Part shown: positions 23,418 to 34,132 of the stretch, in pieces
Layout: each line of letters starts with the position of its first letter
How positions within the stretch are numbered: the stretch's first letter is position 1
DNA from: Phlyctochytrium arcticum
Taxonomy: Eukaryota; Chytridiomycota; Chytridiomycetes; Chytridiales; Chytridiaceae
Length of the DNA: 64,000 bases
NCBI GenBank assembly: GCA_025602905.1
Contig: JAHLKI010000007.1
Span: 372,001-436,000 of the forward strand
Direction of reading: 5' to 3'
Translations under genes and position numbers: made by a program
Notes under the pieces: generated by a model
The model's database searches: none
Told to the model about the DNA's origin: nothing
What the model saw: only the letters and a program-made list of their open reading frames with translations

Positions 23418-24067
23418 TTCCGGTCTGAACCATATCATAGGCTCGACTTGTTTTGAAGCTAAAGTTGGGCGTTAGTGGGTCTGTCCTGAGGTGGGTCCGT
23501 TATGAGAGGGGCGCTGGTCATCCTGGGTGGGGGGCCTGGTTACGAGGACGTTTGCGATAGGTTTGGTAGCTAATCTTAGTCTCCCAGAGACCAAACTTAA
23601 AAGCAATCTCTTCCAAAAGATATGACAAATCGACGAAACCAGAAGCATCTAGCAGATTTTGAGTTATCTCAAATTCCACGTGTCTGGTGAGGTGACAAAT
23701 GTTTGGTTTTCGTAATGACCTTTCCACGTCTCGTTCGGATGACTGGTTATGGTGTTTGCAAACTTCCAATCACCGTACTTGATGATGCATGAATCTTTTT
23801 GTCCGAACGTGACAACAGGTCACCCAGGACTTTCTCTGACGTATCAAGTCCTTGAGTTCAGCTTGGCGCATCCTCCAGTACTCGTACTGTTTGGAACCGC
23901 CAAGACTTGTACCGTAGCCAACAATGCGATCGGCATGGAACCTTCTACTTCTTTCATTTGCCCTTGCCGTTCCCTTCATCAATCTGGCTTTCCCGGATCG
24001 AGAACAACCGGCGCTTCGGGAGTTGTTGTAATGGCCAAACAGGTGCAGGGAGTTTCCGGCAAGGGAC
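23418..24067. other. Unassigned part of the transposon graveyard
   Basis: The only sizeable frame is 83 codons at 23518-23769 on the minus strand. It encodes a charged peptide (DASGFVDLSYLLEEIAFKFG) with no family I recognise. No repeats or RNA genes were seen. Confidence 0.3.
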
Positions 24068-24833
24068 TCACTGCCCGAGCTTCAGTACGCCAATTCTGTC
24101 ACCGCGGGAGATCGGATCCGCCGGATTATCCTTTCCGGTAATGTGGGCCACCCGAACGCTACAAGGATGCCGCAGCGTAAACAACGCCGCATGTAGGTCG
24201 CATGGATCGAGGTCGCACCAAGGGTGTTGAAGGCGCCGACGGTACCTGGCAGTGGCATGCTGCCTGATCGCGTTCACAGACTCTATCAGGGTGTCCATCT
24301 TCTGAATCCTGGATAGCAGATTCACTCAATTTGATTGTCAGATAGGGGTGTCGAATACCTTCATTCTGAAACTTGCGTATAACCTGCTCTTTCGAGGCAA
24401 GTTTCGAGGGACGCGGGTCCGCGACTTGGCGCCTAGTAAGGTAAAACCCGGCTTTGCTGTCCAGGAATTCATGGTCCAGTAGAGTACAGAAGTGGTTGCT
24501 GTGACAAGCCATCTGGGCGGCAAACGATGATTTGCAGTTCTTGCATTTCAACGTTCGGGTCTGGTTCGGATCTTCGCCGTGGCTGTTCCGTTTCAGGGTG
24601 CCGCTCTCAGCCGGACACCGCAGGTTTTTGTCCTTCAGCATCGTATTCGGACATCTCACGCGGCTTGCTAACTCGTCCCAGACTAGATCAAGTGGATAGA
24701 ACTCTAACTTTCTTGCCATATATATATTCTTATCTGCGCGGCAGGGGGATGCGGTCCTGCTCCGCCTCGGCTTCTGCCGAACTTGCACTTGTGCTGTACG
24801 AAAGGAATCGGCTGGGTTACGTGGTGCTACCAT
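24068..24833 (-). mobile_element. Retroelement RNase H tail plus a transposase-type zinc ribbon
   Basis: At 24068-24325 the minus strand encodes LRHPCSVRVAHITGKDNPAD followed by PISRGD, a phrase characteristic of the end of retrotransposon RNase H domains. Upstream, at about 24490-24640, another frame encodes RCPAESGTLKRNSHGEDPNQ, then LKCKNCKSSF. That is a C-P-x-x-G-x-x-x-R-x-G ... C-K-x-C-x-x-x-F ribbon like those at the N terminus of several DNA transposases. The two pieces belong to different element types, implying nested insertions. Neither is intact. Confidence 0.45.
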
Positions 24834-25158
24834 GAGATGAATGGCAACTTTGCCGCTGCCGGGTCTGCATAGCAGCCAGTACTAATAACATGTCTCCCGC
24901 CATCTCATCTTCTTTGAAACGATACTCATCGTCTTCCTCACCATGCCGTCTATCGTCGACCAGTGGCATACTGAAGCACTGTGTGGAGATTACATCTCCT
25001 GTCCCCCCCTCCCCTCCCTTTCTTCTGAGACGGCGTTGGGGCGATGATAGGGCCCACGCGGAATTAAAGAAATCAGCCAGCGCCCGCACGGGCTCTCGAG
25101 GATATGGCTGTCTTGCGCAAGATCGATATCACGATCTTTTACCCCGACGGATCTGTGA

Positions 25159-26016
25159 TCAGATCTTGATGACGCGTGGCATCCGCCAGTGCACTTTCAG
25201 TGTCATTCCTATGGAGCGGTTTCTTATGACGAAGCTGTCGAGGTTGAACAGCCAGGAATGGGCCGGCGAGCCTTCAGCCAGCAAGGTGGGTAAGAGGCGG
25301 ACCATGTGCCAGGGTGGAGTGTCGTGGACAGAACGGATAAGCTCAATCCGTTGCAGCCAGTCAGCGACATCGTCGGCAGGTGTACCGGCGAATAACATTT
25401 CGTTCCAGAACGAGCCAATGCCCCCTCCGACACTACCAAAGCTTCCTGAACATCGAAAGGGAGTCTGCTAAAATCGTGGGACAACCAATCATGAGGGATA
25501 ATATGCGCAGCCACCAAGCCATCCTCCCAAGTGTTTGTTAAAACACAGGTCCGGTCTCTTGTGCCAATCGAAACCGAAAGTTTGCAGCCTCGGCGAGAGA
25601 TCGTGTGGTAATATGCATGGAGCCTAGAGTGTTTGCTAATTCATCCGTTTCTTCATATAATCCGTCGAAGTGGAATAAGGTGGGAACCGACCGGGGCAGA
25701 GTCAATTCGGGCTCCTCCACGCCGTCGAGTGGGACCAATACATAAAGTCGCTGGAGGAGGATGGACAGGGTCAATGGGATAGTGGTTGTTTTTGGCAGGA
25801 CCTCGCGTGTTATACACCCGGTAGTTGCAGTCGTTCCTCCTCGAGATATTTGATCTTGCTGGAAACCATGGTCGCATTGATTGACGTGTGGCCTTCCTCC
25901 AGTGACAGCTCCATCAACTCTTTGGCCACTTCTTCGCATACTTTGAGCTTGAGTTGTCCGCTCGTTCTCAGGCGGCCCACCGCATTCTTCGTCCCGATGC
26001 ACCGGTACCCGGTCAT
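25159..26016 (-). mobile_element. Gag-like remnant of an LTR retroelement
   Basis: The minus-strand frame at 25159-25398 reads FAGTPADDVADWLQRIELI and LLPTLLAEGSPAHSWLFNL, the pattern of a Ty3-type Gag capsid start (F-x-G-x-x-x-x-x-V-x-x-W-L-x-x-I, then a helix with G-x-A-x-x-W). Upstream on the same strand, 25810-26016 encodes a charged helical peptide (SGQLKLKVCEEVAKELMELS) that may be the Gag N-terminal part, with frame breaks between. No zinc knuckle or protease was found. Confidence 0.5.
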
Positions 26017-26192
26017 ATTTGTCCGATTCGATGAGCCAGTTGATTAGGACAATCTCTGGATACCAAAGTTACCGGCAATTCAGGTGAGAATCATGATACT
26101 ACTAAAGATACCGGCGGAGCTGATGATTGGGATGCCGGGGGATTGGTGGCGCCAATGCAGGCATTGTTGCTGAAGTTGTGGCCAAGATAATA

Positions 26193-26229
26193 GGGTGATC
26201 TCCAGGTGATCTCAGGGTGATCTCCAGGG
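26193..26229 (+). repeat. Short GGTGATCTC direct repeats
   Basis: GGTGATCTC(CA) occurs three times in 37 bp, just before the upstream region of the hydroxyacid dehydrogenase gene. Confidence 0.7.
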
Positions 26230-26391
26230 TTTTGCGCTGGGTGTCAATTCAACTGTCAAATTTTGAGATTTGGACTGTCACTCATGGGCAAGCCAGCCAC
26301 CTGTCTCCAAAGATGTGAAACTGGATGTGAAACAGATGTGGATGTGAAAGAAGGCTCCGAACATCACAACCAACAGGCAAACAACAAAAAG

Positions 26392-27398
26392 ATGAGCGTC
26401 CTGCTATGCAGATACCTGCCCCCGCAAGCAGAAGAACGGATCGCCCGCGAGTTTCCGGATCTGGTCCGCACGACCTCAAGCGATCGCGCGGAACTCTTGG
26501 CTAATGTGTCCGGCAAGATTGGCATTCTCGTCAAGCTGACAGACAAAGTCGACGCCGAGTTTCTCGATGCGGCGGGTCCGCAACTCAAAGTCATCTCTAC
26601 AAGTACGGGGGAGGATGTCACCTCTGATGGGATTAGCCTTCTTATGATGGTCATATAGTGTCGGTCGGATTTGATCATATTGATCTCCCGGCGTGCAAGG
26701 CCCGCAATATCCAGGTTGGGTACACTCCAGATGTTCTCACTGATGCTACTGCCGAGTTGACTGTGGCGCTTCTCTTGGCCACTGCACGGCGTTTCGGCGA
26801 AGCGCTTCGGGCCCCCAAAGTGGGAGAATGGACATCATGGAGTCCGACATGGATGTGTGGGTATCAGATGGCCGGCAAGACGGTCGGCTTTGTAGGATAC
26901 GGGCGAATTGGACAGGCTGTTGCCCGACGCCTGTCGACATTCAAGCTCGCTAACGTTTTGTATTCTTGCCCATCACCAAAACAAGATTTGGATCAGCAAA
27001 CAGCGGCAACCCATGTCCCATTTTCGCAACTCCTTACTGAGAGCGACGTAGTCATTGTCACTTGCGCGCTCAACTCTGATACCAAGCATCTCTTCAACTC
27101 TAGCGCATTTACGAAAATGAAACCCACGGCCATCTTCATAAACACTGCTCGCGGACAAATCGTTAAGCAGAGTGATCTTGTCACCGCTCTGCAAAACAAG
27201 ACGATTGCCGCCGCGGGACTGGATGTGACTGATCCCGAACCATTGCCACAGGACCATCCTTTATTACAACTGGATAATGCCTTAGTGCTGCCACACATTG
27301 GAAGTGCGACCATAGAGACGCGTGAAGCCATGGCAGATTTGGCTATTGAGAACTTGGTGCGCGGTGTGCGGGGCGAACCGTTACTGGCAGCCCTTTAG
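26392..27398 (+). CDS. GRHPR: Glyoxylate/hydroxypyruvate reductase (D-2-hydroxyacid dehydrogenase)
   Basis: NAD(P)H-dependent reductase of glyoxylate and hydroxypyruvate. The ATG at 26392 gives MSVLLCRYLPPQAEERIARE, the usual short N terminus. An in-frame ATG further upstream would add a low-complexity head and is less likely. An intron of about 47 nt at roughly 26611-26657 joins KVIST to MSVGFDHIDL. The cofactor motif is VGFVGYGRIGQAVARRL. Catalytic Arg, Glu and His sit in FINTARGQIV, LDVTDPEPLP and LPHIGSAT. Length is about 319 residues, normal for GRHPR. No peroxisomal tail is evident (ends LLAAL), so cytosol or mitochondrion. It borders the transposon graveyard but is intact. Confidence 0.88.
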
Positions 27399-27610
27399 TA
27401 GTCATAGCTCACCTAGATACATACAATAGTCTTTCATGTGTATTCGCAAGTGTATTCGTGCAGAATTTTTAGATCTCTGTGTGGTCATCACCATATGCTT
27501 GCACCATATGGCTGCGCAAATCCATTAATGAATGGCGCAGCACAAGCGCAAGTTGGAAACTCAGCGTTCCCAGTTCCAACACTTGTAAATTCAACGAAAC
27601 ATTTGACAAC

Positions 27611-28010
27611 ATGAGCTACCTGACCTTTGCGTTAAAGTCAATCTTCTATGGAGGCACAATCATCGGGGTAGGAGCCCTGCTTCTCAAGACGACCGTCCCA
27701 TCAACCGAAGACATGCGAAAGGTTGCTTGCCAATGCCCCAAGAACTGCTTGACCGGAACACACTGACACTATATTATAGAAATTGGAAGAGACGGGACGG
27801 GCAAATCCTAATAGAGATCTGACGGAGGAGCAAAAGAAGATGCAGATTTTGTATAAAGTGCTGAAAGAGAATGCGGCTAGTAACCGGCCTGCATGGGATG
27901 TGCGAGGGTGAATGTTTTCTTGGGCGTATCTCTATACAACGCTAGTGATCTAACTCTTTTGGCATGTTACCAGGCTGGAGGAGCTTGAGGCGTTGAACAA
28001 AAAGCAATGA
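27611..28010 (+). CDS. CBP4: Cbp4/UQCC3-family complex III assembly factor
   Basis: Small mitochondrial inner-membrane protein needed to assemble cytochrome b into complex III. Three exons give 91 residues: one membrane helix (IFYGGTIIGVGALLLKTTVP), immediately followed by PSTEDMRKKLEETG, then a charged helix with EEQKKMQILYKVLKENAASN and PAWDVRG. The order TM - T-x-P-(T/S)-E-E-(D/M) - charged helix - W is shared by fungal Cbp4 and animal UQCC3. Both introns (donors near 27722 and 27910) rejoin cleanly. The final exon adds LEELEALNKKQ. Confidence 0.7.
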
Positions 28011-28201
28011 ATTTACCCTGCACTGGGTCAACCTCGACAAACTCTGTATCCACGCTCGAAACTGATTCGCAATTGTAAATACCACGATTATTTAATTTAT
28101 GGGTTGAGAGAAACCCTTCCTGTCGGAGGAGGAGGTACAATGTATATGTACAATAAGGAGGTTCCGTAAGAACACAGTTCTGTGAAATCTCTTGGAGGGG
28201 A

Positions 28202-29172
28202 TTACATTGATAGAGAGCGATGGAAAGCATTCAGCGCACTGGATACGGATAGATTAGAAATGGACAAGTTTGATCCTACGCATCTCCTACGTACCTGTCC
28301 AGATCAAATAAGAGCTGGCGAACTTGGTCCTGTGTCATCTCATCTGAGGCCCTATCGATATTTCGTTATTAGCCATCCGACGTGCATCAGATGCCAATGT
28401 TTCCTACTTCATCTTGTTGAGGGTAATAAGCCAATCTCGAATTTTCGCTTTCCCTTCGTAATCTGGTGGCAGTGTTCCAATCTTATTCAGGCCTTGGATC
28501 AAGTCACTCAAAAGTGGGTGAAGTTGATCTACTGCGACGTAATTCAGTTTCAAAGAGTCCATGAGGGTGATGAAGGATTGGACGGTTTCGGCGACGTTTT
28601 TGGCGACGGATGAGGAGGCTGATGTGTCGTGGGTTGCGTGCTCGACTGTTGCGGGGACGCCAATCTCCATCAGGCGCTGGGAAGCTGCTGGGCAGGACAG
28701 CTATTCACGACAACAAAGGAAGTCAGTCCCGTCCGCCTAAAAAAGAATGCGACAAAAGAGTGGTAAACAAACCTTGTACTCCTTTATGAAAGCCTGCACA
28801 TCGGGAACAATATCGCCCAGCAAATTCATTGCCGTCTTGTACTGCCCAATCAACTTCAAACATGCCGGAGTATACCTATATCATGCCAAGTCTCAGTCAC
28901 TGCCTGGTCCAGCAACTGAAAATACTGATCCTCACTCTTGAGCGGAAATGGCATCACGGATGTAGGCCCTTTCTAGGTGCTCGGTCGTAACGATAATCCC
29001 GTAGAGGTCAGCCATGTTGTCATATTTTTCGCGGTCCCGGTTGGACAATACCAGTTTGACTTCCTGATGGGCGATGTATTAGACATTTGCTGATATCAAG
29101 GGAAAGAGCAAGACAAACCTGGTCAAGCGGGACATCTGTGGTTGCGCTCGTTGGGGAGAAGGACGACTGCAT
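28202..29172 (-). CDS. VPS28: VPS28, ESCRT-I subunit
   Basis: ESCRT-I component that helps sort ubiquitinated cargo into multivesicular bodies, linking Vps23/Vps37 to ESCRT-II. The ATG at 29170-29172 gives MQSSFSPTSATTDVPLDQ. After an intron comes the conserved EVKLVLSNRDREKYDNMADL, then LERAYIRDAISAEE, YTPACLKLIGQYKTAMNLLG and a FIKEYKLSCPAA segment. The C-terminal four-helix domain has MDSLKLNYVAVDQLHPLLSD, LPPDYEGKAKIRDWL and, after two introns, KASDEMTQDQVRQLLFDL then DSALNAFHRSLSM. The two terminal exons are short and were found by frame and family pattern. Total is about 210 residues, normal for the family. Confidence 0.9.
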
Positions 29173-29689
29173 CGTGCATCTCCCGAATAACGAACGACCT
29201 GGCGACACAAGAAGTGACAAACCGTCCGCGGCCGGTTAGGGTTCAGAAATTCAGAATGGCGCTCAATGCTGCATGTAGTGTGCCTATAGGTAGGACATCA
29301 AACGGAGAGCTTTCATGGGCAAACATTTGACCATGCAGGACGGCCAGAATGAAAGTTCAAAAAGTTTGCCTTATTAGGACCTTGTAGAAAACCTGCATCA
29401 CAACCTCGCAAAATAAACAATCTCATGTCTAATACATGAAATGATTGATCCGGATCCCTCACTGGACTCTAGATCAATTATGAAGACCCATCTCTTTCGA
29501 AAGAAGGGGGAAACCCTGTATGTACGATCTGTGATATTCCCAGCATTCACAATTTCAGCTCAAGATCTTGGAATTTGACGCGTCTGACATTTCTCAAAAA
29601 CGTCACAACACTTGCGCGTCCAACTTTTGATTCGACACTACACTCCTCCCACCGACACCTATATCCATACTTTACCAACTCAACTCATC
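29173..29689. other. Divergent intergenic region, VPS28 / SDR
   Basis: 517 bp between genes on opposite strands. A perfect palindrome TCTTTCGAAAGA lies at about 29494. No other element or gene was seen. Confidence 0.4.
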
Positions 29690-30823
29690 ATGCCCGGCCG
29701 ACTCGCAGGAAAAGTTGCATTGATTACGGGTGCCGGCAGGTACGTCCTTCTTCCCCCTCCTCCTCATAAAATCAAAACTAAAAAAAGCAACCACAGCGGT
29801 ATCGGCCTCGAAGCCTCCATCCTCTTTGCTTCCGAAGGATGTAAAGTCGTCTGTGCCGACTTGAATGAGCAGTCCGGACAAGCGACCGTAGCCAAGATCC
29901 AGGAAAAGAGCGGATCCGAAAAGTCTGCCGTCTTTGTCAAAGTCGATGTGGGGAAAGAGGCTGATGTGGAGAATGCAGTCAAGACGGCCGAAAAAGAGTT
30001 TGGTTAGAATCCCTTTCTTGATTCCTTCCTTTTTGGTGCAATGACTGACTGTTTATATAGGCAAACTCAACATCATCTTCAACAATGCCGGAATCATGCA
30101 CCCCCAAGATGACGACGCCCTCTCCACGCCCGAAAAGATTTGGGATCTGACCATGCAAATCAACGTCAAGGGCGTCTGGTTTGGATGCAAGCATGCCATT
30201 GAGGCCATGCGGAGGGCTGGCGGGGGGAGTATCATCAACACGGCCAGTTTTGTGGCAGTCCGAGGGGCGGCCACCCCGCAGTTGGCTTGTAAGTTTTGCA
30301 TTAGACGAGGTTGTTCGTTCACCTCACTGATTCAACTTTCTTCTCGCAGACACAACCTCCAAAGGCGCTGTATTGGCCATGACGTGAGTATACCAAGCAG
30401 CATGGAAACCTGCAGCAACAGACACTAACGGCTCCTAAATAGTCGAGAACTGGCGGTGATCCACGCCCGCGAAAACATTCGCGTCAATGCGCTTTGCCCA
30501 GGTCCACTGCGCACCCCGCTCCTGATGGATTTCTTGAACACGACAGAGAAGCAGCAGCGGAGGTTGGTCCATGTGCCCATGGGTCGATTCGGTATGTTAC
30601 AAGTTCCTTTTTCAACAAAACTTGCATTTACTCACACTCTTGTGAATTTTTCCCAGGTGAAGCGATCGAGCAGGCCTATGCCGCATTGTTTCTGGCTTCC
30701 GACGAATCAACATACATTACAGGCACGGATTTCTTGGTGGATGGAGGTCTTACGGCCGCATATGTTACCCCAGAAGGACCGAGCAAGAGCGTAGCCGTGT
30801 TCAAGAACGCTTCTGGCGTATAG
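29690..30823 (+). CDS. Classical short-chain dehydrogenase/reductase
   Basis: NAD(P)-dependent oxidoreductase of the classical SDR family; substrate unknown. The ATG at 29690 opens MPGRLAGKVALITGAG. A 59-nt intron sits inside the cofactor motif and splicing restores T-G-A-G-S-G-I-G. Also visible are the acidic residue after beta-2 (VVCADLN, favouring NAD over NADP), NNAGIMHP, the SDR serine region NTASFVAVRG, the catalytic YTTSK (Tyr-x-x-x-Lys, itself split by an intron), NALCPGPLRTPL and the terminal YITGTDFLVDGG. Six exons give about 270 residues. The C terminus has a short extra tail (YVTPEGPSKSVAVF). Confidence 0.85.
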
Positions 30824-31076
30824 TTTTAGATTATCCCTGAATGTAAATTTGCCACAACAATATACTTGATCAACAGCAAGGTTGCGATAAGGAAATGCTA
30901 TTAAAAGAGATTCGCCATAAACACATTGCGGTAACGGACGTCGAGGGAAACAAAAAAGAAATTACACAAGAAGAGAAACACAAAAAAAAACGACAACAAA
31001 AACTTATTATCCACAAGTTGGCTTGGGTTCATTTGGGGGGGAGTGGATACTGCAAACAAAGACTTTTGAGCTCCGT

Positions 31077-34000
31077 TTACATGTAATACATGGTGTACTT
31101 GTCCATGGTGGGTTTGACCTTCTTGAGCGAGAAGGCACCTTCGATGCCAGACTTTCCGGCAGAGGTAGACGCAGAGTTGCTGCTGTTGAAGTCGCCTTCG
31201 ATAAACATGCGACCGTCTAAGAAAAAGAATTGAGTAAGAAACGGATTCATAATAAAACAAGAAAGCGAAAGCTCAACACTTACAGAAAGCAGCCAAATGA
31301 GCACGGTAAGCAGGCGCGACCATGTTGATAGATCGGGTGGCTCGCTCGGCCAAGAAGCACAAGTTGTAGCAGAGTTGTTGCAAGACGTTGGAACCCATCT
31401 TGATCTCGTCGTGGAGCACGTGGTAGATGGTGGGTCGGGAAGTTCCCTGGAGACCAGCGTGGGACAACAAAACAAAGTTGTATTCGCTAGGGTGGGTGAT
31501 AACGGTGTCAACGGTGGTTCCGGGTAAACTGTTGCCAGATCGGTCTTGGGTGCTCTGGTCCGTGGGGAAGAATCGGATGTGGTGACGCTTCTGAACGACA
31601 ATGAAGGTGACGGGGCAGTTGAGCTTCATCTTGGCCAAAGCCTTCTTGATGGCGTCAACCTCAACCTCGCGCACTTCTCGGAACTGACCAGACGACACAC
31701 CATCACGGAAAAAGATGAGACGTTGGGGGAACGTGCCAACGGCAGCCTTGAAAGACTCGACAGCTTCAGTCATGATGCGCTCAAGGTCCTGAACGATCTC
31801 AACTCGTGATCCTTGGGCAGAGAGGAACGTACGGTATCGTGTCGCTTGAGCATCCAGAGAGGTGACAACAGCGGCAACAGAAGGAGCGCCGGATCCGGGC
31901 GCGGCGTGGGTAACATCAGCACCAACAATGAGAGTGGGCTTATCTTCGAATATGGGAAGTTTGTCAACGTAGTTGGTGGCACCACCCATCTTCACGTTGA
32001 CCTTCAACGCAACATTCTCGGAGTAGGTATCCTTAAGACCGCCCAGGTTGACCTTGTCGTAGCACATGCACTGAGACAAAACATCCATGTCGGTAAGCGT
32101 GACGCGCTTGACCTCTTCGTAGAGAGACTTGGTTTGCGACTCAATTCGGGCGGATCGCTCGATAACGGTGAAGATGATCTGGCAAGTCGACTTGTAGGTA
32201 CGGTTGGCTTCAGTACCGGCATCGTACAACGCTTGGCGCACGCTCTGAGCTGCCTCGGGGTTTTGGATACGAATAGGGCAAGGAGCAGTAGATCCGAACT
32301 GGATACCAACGCGGCCGAAAACGTTGAGAAGACGTTTGGAAATTTCTCGGGCATCTTGGTCGGATACGCGAACAAAGAAAACGAAAGCGTAACTCATAAT
32401 CTTGGACGCTTTGGCGAGACTTTTACCCAAACGCCATTGACCATCCTTTCCGCTGGCCATTTGACCCTTGCCAAAAACGACGTTGGGGGCGGGCAAAACG
32501 CGTGCGGGCACAGTCATGGGCTTTGAGTCAACCTCGACACCGAATGCCTTCAAGTACGGGTTTTCGCCGTAGTTGAGCACAGAAGCCACAGCGGAAGCAA
32601 TACGACGCTGACGGTCGGCCGGCTTTTGGACCGTAGCACGGATCATCTTGGCAGTCTGGTCACCGTTCAACTTCTTCTCGAAACGTTGGGAAGGAACCAT
32701 ACGAAGAAGTTCCATGGGGAAGGCAGATTTTCCGTTAGGCTAAAGTAAAATGGTTAGTAACATTGCACAGGAGAGCATTACAGCGAAATAAAACCAACCT
32801 TGAGAACAACTGGGAAGTTGGGGTACTTGAGAGTAATGTTGTACTGATCCTTAAAGTATTGCGCAAGAGACTTTCGGACGCCATCAACCTCGAAAAAGTA
32901 GTTGTTGGCATCTTCACGAGAAAAGCTGCCAATCTTGAAACGCATCTTCATGTCACCTCGGTGAGTGGTGCACACGTTGGCGCCCTTGAACTCTGTGACT
33001 AGTTTAGCACGAAGTGCGTTTGGAGTCATTCGGGAAAGAGCATCAACATTCGGGGCGCGCAAAACTTCGGCGGCAAGGTCCAGCAAGTCAATACCTCCCT
33101 GACGGAACACGGTAGCGGCAACGTCAATGTTGACACCCAAGTGGCCAGCCATCATGGCGCGAACATTTTGGTGGTAACCACGCCAGATTTCAAGACCTCC
33201 AGGAATGTGAATACGCTCGACCGGAGTGAAGAAATTGGCACCAACCGAGACGTAACTCATAGCAGGGACGTGACGAAGGAGCACATTGAGCGCAGTAGTG
33301 GCGTGCAAGACATGGTCGGTTTCGGGTGCTTTACCGGCCATGAAAAGCATGAGCTCATGGAAATCAATTTTAGCAGTCTACAGAGAATTCATAGGTTAGA
33401 TATACTGCAAGTCATAAAGGAAAGTGTGAGCGACTAACCTGTTTCAAGGTGATGGTAAACTCTTCCGTCTTGCCAGACCCGCTGGCAGGTGCGGTAGGAG
33501 GGGGGCGCTGAGGGGGTGGGGAACCACCTGGGCGACCTCCGTTTCCTCGGCCTCCGCCGTAACCTCCGCGGTCGCTACCGCCTCCGCGTCCACCGCGGGC
33601 TCCACCACGGCCTCCACCGCGACCACCACCGGCGTTCGCGGGTTCACCAGTGTAAGCGGGATAGAAGTCCTCGTAGTCCTTGTCAACCAAGACATCGAAG
33701 GACATGTTGGGGAAGGAGACGGTGGAGAAGGCATTCTTTTTGCCATCGAAAACCATGTAGGCTTTGGGGTCCTTTTTGCGCAAAGCAGCCTCTCCGGCAG
33801 CCCAGACACGCTTGGCAACAGGAGGCGGGATAGCCTTGGAGAACACGACGTCGTATTGGTAGGCAATAAGACCAGCAGTCATTCTGAAAAAAAAAGCAGG
33901 CGTCAATACCGACCACTTACAGTGAGGAAGTGGGACCAAACTTACTTGAGAGGGTAAATGTTGGTTTGGACCTAGGGAATGGTACAGGGGGAGGGAAAAG

Positions 34001-34132
34001 CAGCATCAGTGTCTCAATTCCGACGGGAGGCGGCTCTCCAAAACGACAATGCCTTACCTGAATGGCCCGGCCGGTGGTTCCGCCCTTGTCGGGGCGGAGC
34101 GGCAGTTCAGAGACTTTGATGGGAGTGCTCAT
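31077..34132 (-). CDS. AGO: Argonaute (PAZ/PIWI) with intact slicer tetrad
   Basis: Small-RNA-guided silencing effector. The ATG at 34132 gives MSTPIKVSELPLRPDKGGTT. A tiny second exon (about 33950-33975) supplies VQTNIYPLK. The next exon carries the N domain (MTAGLIAYQYDVVFSKAIPP), interrupted by a Gly/Arg-rich insertion of RGG and RGGA units and then a Pro-rich run. After that come the linker (HVPAMSYVSVGANFF), PAZ (FKIGSFSREDANNYFFEVDG and NITLKYPNFPVVL), MID, and PIWI. The DEDH tetrad is complete: Asp in LIVGADVTHAAPG, Glu finger in SRVEIVQDLERIM, Asp in IFFRDGVSSGQF, His in RPTIYHVLHDEIK. The conserved VVQKRHHIRFFP is present. An intron separates the terminal exon (KPTMDKYTMYYM). About 900 residues. 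It is probably catalytically able. Confidence 0.93.

Noticed and set aside
26263..26391. Upstream ATG extending the hydroxyacid dehydrogenase by 43 residues
   Set aside because: The added head is repetitive (CETGCETDVDVKEG) and absent from the family; the start at 26392 aligns with GRHPR N termini.
31813..32526. 237-codon plus-strand frame opposite the Argonaute PIWI domain
   Set aside because: Antisense to well-conserved PIWI coding sequence, with no family likeness of its own.
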